From contig NC_059374.1 in assembly GCF_019703515.2 (NCBI RefSeq), positions 13,366,245 through 13,430,244 on the forward strand: a stretch of DNA of 64,000 bases, written 5' to 3'. Below, piece after piece: positions 56,383 through 64,000 of this stretch. The number at the start of each line of letters is the position of its first letter. Position 1 is the stretch's first letter. The stretch comes from Myxocyprinus asiaticus (lineage: Eukaryota > Chordata > Actinopteri > Cypriniformes > Catostomidae). Below the pieces are notes generated by a model, which saw only the letters and a list, made by a program, of their open reading frames with translations, was not told the origin of the DNA and did no database searches. The position numbers and the translations under genes were made by a program.

Positions 56383-57891
56383 CAGTGGCAAGTAAAAATG
56401 TATGTGAACCCTTTGGAATTACCTGCAATTAAGTATACATTTCTTCTTCCAAGTTACAATAATGAACAAACACAATCTGTTTTAACTAATAACACACAAA
56501 TTATTGTATTGTTCTTGTACATAATGACTGCTTCATAAAAAATATGTGAACCCCTAGGCACATTATGTCAACAAAAGCGAATTTTGTTGAATTATACTTT
56601 GTCTTATGACTTATAAAAGCACTTAGACTTATAAAAAGCACTCAAACATTTTGAGTTTGCTATTCACCAGAAGCAACTGCTGACGTAGACCATGTCTCGC
56701 AAAAGAGAGATCTCAGAAGACCTACAATAAATTATTTTTGCTGGAAAAGCTGGAGAGGGTTACAAAGTTAACTCAAAGAGCATAGATATTCATCTTTTCA
56801 CAGTTAGACAAACTGTCTATAAATGGAGATGATTTAGTACTGTGGCTAATCTCCCTTTGAGTGGTCGTCCAGCCAAGATGACTCACCGCAGAATGCTCAA
56901 TGAGGTAAAAAAAGAATCCTAGAGTGACAGCTTAAGACTTGAAGGAATAATCTGAACTGGTTAACATCTCTGTTCATGAGTCTACTATTTGGAAAGCATT
57001 AAACAGGCATGGTGTCCATGACAGGGCACCACGAAGGAAGCTGCTGCTTTCCAACAAAAACATTGCTACATGCCCGCAGATTCCCAAAGCCACCTTGACA
57101 CCCCACCATGCTACTAAGAAAATGTTTTATGGACTGATGAAATTATGGATTAATTTTTGGGAAGAATATACAGCACTATGTACTGCATAAAAAGGGCATC
57201 GCGTACCAACAGTGAAGTACGGTGGAGGGAGCATCATGATTTGGGGCTGCTTTGCTGCTTTGGTGCCTGGACTGCGTGTCATCAAGGGAAAAATGAATCC
57301 CCAAGTTTATCAAGATATCCTACAGGATAATGTCAGTGTGTCTCTGCACCAGCTGAAGCTCAGTAGAAATTGGGTGATGCAGCAGGACAATGACCCTAAA
57401 CATCGAAGTAAATCCAATACAGAATGGCTTCAAAAAAAGAAAATCCACCTTTTGGAGTGCCCTAGTCAGAGCCCAGACCTTAACCCAATAGAGATGCTGT
57501 GGAATGACTTCAAGAGAGCCCTTCAAACCAGACATCCTAAGAATATAGCTGAGCTGGAGCAGTTCTGTAAGGAAGAATGGTCCAAAATTCCTTCTGAACA
57601 TCGTGCAAGCCTAATCCGCAGCTATAGAACACGCTTGGTTGAGGTTATTGCTGCCAAAAGACGATTGACCAGTTATTAAATTTAGTTTTTCACTTAGTTT
57701 TTCCACGGCACTGTGAATGTTTAATGGGATGTGCTCAATAAAGACATGAGAGATTATAATTGTTTGTGTGTTGTTAGCTTAAGCACATTGTGTTTGTCTA
57801 TACTTGTATGAAGTATATCTTGAAGATGAGATCACATTTTATCACAAGTTTTTGACAAAATTTTTTACCAAAAAAACTTTTCTTGCAACTG
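56383..57891 (+). mobile_element. Tc1-like transposon, decayed
   Basis: TA at 56381-56382 and 57892-57893. The left end CAGTGGCAAGTAAAAATGTA is paired with a strongly diverged right end CTTTTCTTGCAACTG. About 1.5 kb, a third Tc1 family in this window. Confidence 0.82.
56692..57679 (+). pseudogene. Tc1 transposase pseudogene
   Basis: It starts MSRKREISEDLQ followed by TAA; the DNA-binding region is readable with further stops (LPLSGRPAKMTHR keeps the GRPR-like linker as GRPA). A deletion or shift removes the first catalytic aspartate region near 57130. The C-terminal 155 codons (57212-57679) are open and conserved: GGGSIMIWGCFAALVPGL, RNWVMQQDNDPKHRSK with the second aspartate, PDLNPIEMLWNDFKRAL with the glutamate, ending AAKRRLTSY. 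It cannot make a full enzyme. Confidence 0.85.
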
Positions 57892-57893
57892 TA

Positions 57894-58061
57894 TATGCTT
57901 CTGCTGAAGCCACCAGTCCACTTTATTTCAACATTAAGTCTTGTTTAATATCAGAATTTGTGAATCCTGAAGAGAAAGACCCACCAATCAGAGAACAATG
58001 GTAAAAATCTGTGGCAAAAGAGCTCTGCTAATGGTGCAACCGAGTCAGTCTCCCTACAGTC
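57894..58061. other. Gap between two Tc1 copies
   Basis: No gene; it may contain the 5' UTR of the LINE that starts at 59654, since the Tc1 at 58064 lies directly before that start. Confidence 0.3.
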
Positions 58062-58063
58062 TA

Positions 58064-58263
58064 CAGGTGCATCTCAATAAATTAGAATGTCGTGGAAAAG
58101 TTAATTTATTTCAGTAATTCAACTCAAATTGTGAAACTCGTGTATTAAATAAATTCAGTGCACACAGACTGAAGTAGTTTAAGTCTTTGGTTCTTTTAAT
58201 TGTGATGATTTTGGCTCACATTTAACAAAAACCCACCAATTCACTATCTCAAAAAATAAGAAT
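58064..58263 (+). repeat. Left terminal inverted repeat of intact Tc1
   Basis: Starts CAGGTGCATCTCAATAAATT; the inner end is at about CACTATCTCAAAAAATAAG. It differs from the right repeat at the A in AAAGTTAATTT and near the inner end. Confidence 0.88.
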
Positions 58264-58326
58264 ATGGTGACATGCCAATCAGCTAATCAACTCAAAACAC
58301 CTGCAAAGGTTTCCTGAGCCTTCAAA

Positions 58327-59364
58327 ATGGTCTCTCAGTTTGGTTCACTAGGCTACACAATCATGGGGAAGACTGCTGATCTGACAGTTGTCCAGAAGAC
58401 AATCATTGACACCCTTCACAAGGAGGGTAAGCCACAAACATTCATTGCCAAAGAAGCTGGCTGTTCACAGAGTGCTGTATCCAAGCATGTTAACAGAAAG
58501 TTGAGTGGAAGGAAAAAGTGTGGAAGAAAAAGATGCAAAACCAACCAAAAGAACCGCAGCCTTATGATTGTCAAGCAAAATCGATTCAAGAATTTGGGTG
58601 AACTTCACAAGGAATGGACTGAGGCTGGGGTCAAGGCATCAAGAGCCACCACACACAGACATGTCAAGGAATTTGGCTACAGTTGTCGTATTCCTCTTGT
58701 TAAGCCACTCCTGAACCACAGACAACGTCAGAGGCATCTTACCTGGGCTAAGGAGAAGAAGAACTGGACTGTTGCCCAGTGTTCCAAAGTCCTCTTTTCA
58801 GATGAGAGCAAGTTTTGTATTTCATTTGGAAACCAAGGTCCTAGAGTCTGGAGGAAGGGTGGAGAAGCTCATAGCCCAAGTTGCTTGAAGTCCACTGTTA
58901 AGTTTCCACAGTCTGTGATGATTTGGGGTGCAATGTCATCTGCTGGTGTTGGTCCATTGTGTTTTTTGAAAACCAAAGTCACTGCACCCGTTTACCAAGA
59001 AATTTTGGAGCACTTCATGCTTCCTTCTGCTGACCAGCTTTTTAAAGATGCTGATTTCATTTTCCAGCAGGATTTGGCACCTGCCCACACTGCCAAAAGC
59101 ACCAAAAGTTGGTTAAATGACCATGGTGTTGGTGTGCTTGACTGGCCAGCAAACTCACCAGACTTGAAGCCCATAGAGAATCTATGGGGTATTGTCAAGA
59201 GGAAAATGAGAAACGAGAGACCAAAAAATGCAGATGAGCTGAAGGCCACTGTCAAAGAAACCTGGGCTTCCATACCACCTCAGCAGTGCCACAAACTGAT
59301 CACCTCCATGCCACGCCGAATTGAGGCAGTAATTAAAGCAAAAGGAGCCCCTACCAAGTATTAA
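58327..59364 (+). CDS. Tc1-like DD34E transposase, uninterrupted
   Basis: An open frame of 345 codons. The likely native start is the second methionine, MGKTADLTVVQKTIIDTL at 58363, giving 333 residues; the first ATG adds 12. N-terminal helix-turn-helix: KEAGCSQSAVSKHVNRKL at residues 42-59. Linker: KKCGRKRCK at 63-71, a basic GRPR-like motif. Second DNA-binding part: ASRATTHRHVKEFGY. The catalytic core has D159 in LFSDESKF, D249 in IFQQDLAPAHT and E284 in PDLKPIENLW, with 34 residues between the last two, hence DD34E. It ends IKAKGAPTKY, a usual Tc1 C-terminus. No stop or frameshift. The asparagine common in DLNPIEN is lysine here, which might weaken activity. The enzyme would bind the flanking repeats and move the element between TA sites. 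Confidence 0.93.
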   Translation: MVSQFGSLGYTIMGKTADLTVVQKTIIDTLHKEGKPQTFIAKEAGCSQSAVSKHVNRKLSGRKKCGRKRCKTNQKNRSLMIVKQNRFKNLGELHKEWTEAGVKASRATTHRHVKEFGYSCRIPLVKPLLNHRQRQRHLTWAKEKKNWTVAQCSKVLFSDESKFCISFGNQGPRVWRKGGEAHSPSCLKSTVKFPQSVMIWGAMSSAGVGPLCFLKTKVTAPVYQEILEHFMLPSADQLFKDADFIFQQDLAPAHTAKSTKSWLNDHGVGVLDWPANSPDLKPIENLWGIVKRKMRNERPKNADELKATVKETWASIPPQQCHKLITSMPRRIEAVIKAKGAPTKY

Positions 59365-59440
59365 GTACATATACAGTAAATGAACATACTTTCCAGAAGG
59401 CCAACAATTCACTAAAAATGTTTTTTTTATTGGTCTTATG

Positions 59441-59640
59441 ATGTATTCTAATTTTTTGAGATAGTGAATTGGTGGGTTTTTGTTAAATGTGAGCCAAAAT
59501 CATCACAATTAAAAGAACCAAAGACTTAAACTACTTCAGTCTGTGTGCACTGAATTTATTTAATACACGAGTTTCACAATTTGAGTTGAATTACTGAAAT
59601 GAACTTTTCCACGACATTCTAATTTATTGAGATGCACCTG
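59441..59640 (-). repeat. Right terminal inverted repeat of intact Tc1
   Basis: The inverse of 58064-58263; outer end GAGATGCACCTG. Confidence 0.88.
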
Positions 59641-59642
59641 TA

Positions 59643-60593
59643 CAATATACATCATGATGGCACCGCAGATGGCCACCTCGGTGTGGAACGCTCCTATTGT
59701 TTTGTTGTTTTTGTTTGTTTGTCCTGTGTTTAGTAATCTTTTTCCAGTCAGTTTTACCAGAGACGAACTGCTGAACATAGGACAGCATATACCAGTCAAT
59801 CTTTTCCCGGATTTTGAATATTCGGACGTTTTGTTTGACATTTTAGTCAGAGGCACAGCTGTGTTGTTTAAACACGCTATGAGACGCAGGCGAGGGAGAT
59901 GAGCAGGTGCACTGGTCAAGCTCAGATGGCGTGGCTTTCGAACAGCGCTGCCGAGCATTCATCTTGTGAATCTCTGCTCTCTCCCTAACAAAACGGACGA
60001 ACTACATCTCCTCACCCGCACAAACAAGGACTTTGCAACCTCTGCTGCCTTGTGCTTCACAGAAACCTGGCTGAGTGAAGCCATTCCGGACAGCGCGTTA
60101 CATCTGCCGGGCTTCCAGCTGTTCGGAGCGGATCGCATTGCAGAGTTAACAGGGAAAATGAGAGGCGGTGGAACATGCTTTTACATCTGTACACCAACTT
60201 TCATTGATGTAACAACGTTAAAGAAGATGTGCTGTCCTAATTTGGAAGTGCTCTTTATTAACTGTAAGTCTTTCTACTCGCCACGGGAGTTTTCCTCATT
60301 TATTCTGGTGAGTGTGTATATCGCGCCAAACACGTGTTTGAATGCTACGCTGCAACAGCTGACTGATCAAATCACAGACACGGAACAACAATACCCGGAC
60401 TCAGATATTATTATTCTTGGGGATTTTAACAAAGCAAACCTCACACGTGAACTGCCCAAATACAAACAGCACATTACATGCCCCACCAGAGACAGAAATA
60501 TACTGGATCATTGCTACACAACAAAGGATGCATATCGCTCTGTTCCTAAAGCAGCTTTGGGACTATCTGATCACTGTCTGGTTCATCTTCCAA
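59643..60593 (+). mobile_element. CR1/Rex-type LINE A, 5' part
   Basis: The endonuclease-encoding part of a LINE whose continuation lies at 62389-63162. It is separated by LINE B with TTCCAA repeated at both junctions (60588-60593 and 62389-62394). Confidence 0.8.
59654..60593 (+). pseudogene. LINE A endonuclease domain
   Basis: It starts MMAPQMATSVWNAPIVLLFL; residues about 12-30 are hydrophobic (APIVLLFLFVCPVF). The basic run MRRRRGR is followed by TGA at 59899-59901, then the same frame continues. The apurinic-type endonuclease reads LPSIHLVNLCSLPNKTDELH, CFTETWLSEAIPDS, MRGGGTCFYI, LVSVYIAPNT, IIILGDFNKANL and GLSDHCLVHL, with the expected E, D, N and final SDH residues present. The reading runs into the junction at LVHLP and continues sensibly only at 62395 (TYRQKLKS). 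The single nonsense codon and the insertion are the only lesions in this part. Confidence 0.82.
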
Positions 60594-61929
60594 GTCCTGG
60601 ACACCCAGGACAGCGGCGACATGCGGCGCATGTGGCAGGGCATCCAGGCCATCACTAACTAGAGGACAACATCAGTTGCCTGTGACAATGATGCCTCCCT
60701 TCCAGATGCGCTGAATGACTTCTACACTCGGTTTGAGGCGCAGAACGACGTGGCGGCGAGGAAGACCACCCCTCCTCCCAACGACCAGGTGCTATGTCTT
60801 ATCACGGCTGATGTGAGCAAAACTCTACGTAGAATCAACCCACGGAAGGCTGCTGGATCAGACAACATTCCTGGCAGAGTGCTCAGAGGATGTGCAGACC
60901 AGCTGGTGGATGTTCTTACCGATATCTTCAACATCTCTCTGAGGCCACCACCATCGTCCCCGTGCCGAAGAAGTCTTCAGTGTCCTGCCTCAATGACTAC
61001 CGTTCCGTCGCACTCACACCCATCATCATGAAGTGCTTCGAGAGGCTCGTCATGAGGCACATCAAGACCCAGCTGCCCCCCTCACTAGACCCACTGCAGT
61101 TCACGTGTCATCCCAACCGTTCAACAGACGGCGCCATCGCCACCACACTCCATCTGGCCCTCACACACCTGGATAAAAAGGACTCATACGTTCGAATGCT
61201 GTTCATAGACTTCAGCTCAGCATTCAACACAATCATTCCTCAGCATCTGATTGGACCGTGGTGGGTCTCATCAGCAAGAATGATGAGTCAGCATACAGAG
61301 AGGAAGTGCAGCAGCTGACGGACTGGTGCAGAACCAACAACCTGTCTCTGAATGTGGACAAAACAAAAGAGATTGTTGCTGACTTCAGGAGAGCACAGAG
61401 TGACCACTCTCCGCTGAACATCGACGGCTCCTCTGTGGAGATCGTCAAGAGCACCAAATTCCTTGGTGTTCACCTGGCGGAGAACCTCACCTGGTCCCTC
61501 AACACCTGCTCCATTAACAAGAAAGCCCAGCAGCATTTCTACTTTCTTCGAAGGCTGAGAAAAGCACATCTCCCACCCCCCATTCTCACCACATTCTATA
61601 GAGGGACTATTGAGAGCATCCTGAGCAGCTGCATCACTGCCTTGTTTGGGACTTGCACCGTTTCGGACCGCAAAGCCCTGCTGAGATTAGTGAGGACAGC
61701 TGAGAAGATCATCGGGGTCTCTCTTCCCTCCATCACAGACATTTACACCACACGCTGCATCCGCAAAGCAACCAGCATTGTGGATGACCCCACACACCCC
61801 TCACACACACTCTTCACCCTCCTGCAGTCTGGCAAGAGGTACCAAAGCATTTGGGCCCTCACGGCCAGACTGTGTAACAGCTTCTTCCCCCAAGCCATCA
61901 GACTCCTCAATACTCAGAGACTGGACTGA
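60594..61929 (+). pseudogene. LINE B reverse transcriptase with core deleted
   Basis: The linker region reads DSGDMRRMWQGIQAITN, then a TAG, then [20 protein letters not shown] and [21 protein letters not shown] deletion near 60940 shifts the frame. RT segments [18 protein letters not shown] and [16 protein letters not shown] follow. At about 61250 the sequence jumps from PQHLIG to [19 protein letters not shown], removing the segment that in this family carries [10 protein letters not shown] and the FADD catalytic centre. The C-terminal 223 codons (61258-61929) remain open through TKFLGVHLAENLTWSLNT and ESILSSCITALFG. It cannot polymerise DNA. Confidence 0.85.
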
Positions 61930-61949
61930 CACACACACACACACACACC
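61930..61949. repeat. Short (AC)n run in LINE B 3' UTR
   Basis: ACACACACACACACACAC immediately behind the stop codon region. Confidence 0.8.
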
Positions 61950-62388
61950 TGTACACCATCCAACTTTTGCACATGTCCAGAGCTGCACTTAATTCATTGT
62001 CACTTTATACCTGGCTGCTACCTCAATAACTGCTATGTCCTTTGAACACTATTTCATAGTATGTTATGTTTACATAGAAAGTGTCATCTTTTTGCACTAC
62101 TCAGATTAGAAATGTGTACTGGACGGTGCTGCACTGTCTCTCACTGTCTCTTACTGTGCCTACTGTCCTGTTTCCTTTTTAGTAATTATTGTACTGTCCT
62201 GTACTTTTTGCACACATTTGCACGTGCACTTTATGTAGGACAGTGTAGGTCTTATTCAGTCTGTGTTGCCTCATGTGGTTCTGTCCTGTGTTGTTTTACA
62301 TAGCACCATGGTCCTGGAGTACACGTTTCACTGTGTACTGTACTAACTGTATATGGTTGAACGACAATAAAAAAAACACTTGAACTTT

Positions 62389-63162
62389 TTCCAACCTACA
62401 GACAGAAATTAAAATCTGCTAAGCCTGTAGTAAGGACTGTAAAGAGATGGACCAATGAAGCAGAGCTGGAACTACAAGCCTGCTTTGACTGCACTGATTG
62501 GAGTGTTTTTGAAGCTGCAGACACCAATCTGGATGAGCTCACAGATACTGTAACATCATATATCAGTTTCTATGAGGATAGGTGCATTCCTACTAGGACT
62601 TATTTAACATTTAACAATGACAAACCATGGTTTACAGCGGAACTCAGGCAGCTTCGTCAGGCCAAAGAGGATGCTTACAGAGTTGGGGATAAAGTCTTGT
62701 ACAATCAGGCCAGGAACACACTGAATAAGGGAATCAGAATGGATAAAAGAAGATACTCTGAGAAGCTGAAAAACAAGTTTTCAGCTAACGACCCTGCATC
62801 AGTGTGGAGTAGCATGAAACAACTTACAAATTACAGGACTCCTACCCCCAACCCTGTGGTGGAGCAACAACTGGCTGATGACCTGTGTTCTACTGTAGAT
62901 TTGAAAGGCCCAATCTCACACCCCACACCCACTCTGACATTTACTTCACACAAACACCAACACCTCCTGCAACCCCCCTCCTCCCCTCTCCTGCTTCTCA
63001 ACCTGCACTTAAGATCTGTGAAGATGATGTGAGCCACGTCTTTCGAAAACAAAGGATAAGGAAAGCACAGGGCCTAGATGGCGTTTCACCTGCATGTCTT
63101 AGATCCTGTGCTAACCAGCTGGCCCCCATCTTCACACAGATCTTCAATAGATCTGTAAGGCT
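62389..63162 (+). pseudogene. LINE A, linker between endonuclease and RT
   Basis: Plus strand: [80 protein letters not shown], then a frame change near 62885 to FERPNLTPHTHSD, KICEDDVSHVFRKQRIRKAQ and PIFTQIFNRS. It is the usual stretch between endonuclease and palm in CR1/Rex-type LINEs. It is truncated at about 63162, before the RT core, and no 3' end of LINE A is present. The frame joins the endonuclease part exactly when LINE B is left out. Confidence 0.8.
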
Positions 63163-63254
63163 GGCACCAGAATGTCTACAAGCAAAAGGCACCATTTCCG
63201 GTAAAAGTCAAAGAACTCTGCGAGAATCAACGTCATAGAACTCTCTCACAAAAA

Positions 63255-63362
63255 CTGAAATCTACACCTGAATATCACCACGTGTGATAAAGTGCAAATC
63301 ACCTTTTGCTGAAATCTACACCTGAATATCACCACAGTGTGATAAATTGCAAATCACCTTGC
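63255..63362. repeat. Two tandem copies of a 54-bp unit
   Basis: CTGAAATCTACACCTGAATA begins at 63255 and again at 63309; both copies contain GATAAA.TGCAAATCACCTT. One small indel (CACG versus CACAG). Confidence 0.9.
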
Positions 63363-64000
63363 TGCCCCCCCCTTCTCTCTCCCCTTCTCCCCTTCAACAG
63401 CTCTGGACCAACACAAAGACATAAGATTTATATGTAAAAAATATAACAAATAACATGAAAACAAAGAATGCAACTGTATGTGTTTGATATCATTTAAGAG
63501 GTCTCTGTGCAACTGGTATAGTGGTCTCTTTCCCATGTTGATAAAACTAATGGTAACAAAGTTATAAGGTCTTTGCCAAATACTGCATAATTCTGGAGGT
63601 GTCTCCCCCTCCTTGACCTACAATCGAAATTATCTCCTGTATGTTAACAAGGTTAAACCCCAGGAAGTCAAGAACCCATTCACCCCCAAATCCTCATTGT
63701 CCATAGGATAATACCATTTGGTACACAATGTTTATTCTGTCTAGATATTTAAGGAAAGTTGGCACGAAGCTCTTGGAATCTGTATGCAGATCTCCCATGC
63801 TGTACCGCTGCATGTAGTTTTGTCAGGTATGTTTCTTTGACTTGTCTTTTATTTTTAGTAATGCTTGTTTATTCTGATCATGTGAAATTGGCTTTGATTT
63901 GAATTTCTGCAACAATGTTTTATATCCTACCTGACAAATAAATTGTTATTATTTGATTTATTCTGAATTCCTCTGAAATCATTACTGGAGCTTTAATATA
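63363..64000 (+). other. LTR-like sequence, cut by window edge
   Basis: It contains a possible TATA element (TATTTAAGG, 63746-63754), a putative transcription start region, and AATAAA at 63937-63942 followed by a T-rich stretch, the order expected in U3-R of an LTR or in any gene end. No coding sequence. It is only a suggestion because the right side is outside the window. Confidence 0.3.

Larger units (their letters stand above)
58064..59640 (+). mobile_element. Apparently intact Tc1-like transposon with about 200-bp TIRs
   Basis: TA target duplication at 58062-58063 and 59641-59642. The ends CAGGTGCATCTCAATAAATT and AATTTATTGAGATGCACCTG begin inverted repeats of about 200 bp (58064-58263 and 59441-59640) in which I count only about two mismatches. 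Total 1,577 bp with one uninterrupted transposase. Size and long TIRs resemble the zebrafish ZB type of Tc1 element as I remember it. Confidence 0.95.
60594..62388 (+). mobile_element. LINE B, CR1/Rex-type, inserted in LINE A
   Basis: A 5'-truncated element starting GTCCTGGACACCCAGG and ending with GACAATAAAAAAAACACTTG and AACTT. Flanked by a TTCCAA duplication, consistent with target-primed reverse transcription into LINE A. Confidence 0.82.

Noticed and set aside
60594..62388. Single LINE with an internal linker deletion spanning 59643-62388
   Set aside because: The missing linker is present at 62389-63162, and TTCCAA repeats at both junctions; an insertion explains it better.

Overview
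The window looks like intronic DNA of a teleost fish, most likely a cypriniform (carp/minnow group). I infer this from a vertebrate host gene embedded in a fish-type repeat mix: Sleeping-Beauty-like and other Tc1 transposons, L2, CR1/Rex-type and L1/Tx1-type LINEs, a DIRS-type retroelement, a tRNA-derived SINE and many small inverted-repeat elements. I see no bacterial or viral gene organisation.

The only host gene I can support is glycogen branching enzyme (gbe1), on the minus strand. Two coding exons are visible, 23850-23980 and 3769-3886. Both have canonical splice sites, their phases match exactly, and their translations follow one another in the conserved C-terminal part of the enzyme. 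The intron between them is 19,963 bp. Everything to the right of 23980 is probably the next upstream intron or flanking DNA. I did not find the terminal exon, the upstream exons, the promoter or the poly(A) site; they may lie outside the window.

Layout. 1-3768: small inverted-repeat elements and a 5'-truncated L2 LINE. 3887-23849 (intron): a duplicated block invaded by a rearranged Tc1, an end-truncated Tc1, a satellite array (12540-14335) with two alternating monomer types, another Tc1, and a long inverted-repeat (foldback) element whose right edge lies about 175 bp from the 23850 exon. 24260-25812: a Sleeping-Beauty-like Tc1. 26900-41600: scattered parts of one minus-strand DIRS-type element in the order gag, RT, RNase H, tyrosine recombinase, split by a plus-strand L1 with a 12-bp target duplication and, probably, by a minus-strand L1. 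42326-43528: Tc1. 43590-48730: a minus-strand CR1/Rex-type LINE carrying a solo-LTR-like insertion. 50534-53440: Tc1, SINE and a Tc1 remnant. 56383-57891: decayed Tc1. 58064-59640: a Tc1 with an uninterrupted transposase and about 200-bp, nearly identical terminal repeats, the only copy that looks recently mobile. 59643-63162: a LINE split by a second LINE. The right edge holds a short tandem repeat and an LTR-like sequence.

No operon or pathway logic applies. The interest is in one conserved gene whose introns are built from nested, mostly dead mobile elements, with relative insertion ages readable from the nesting.
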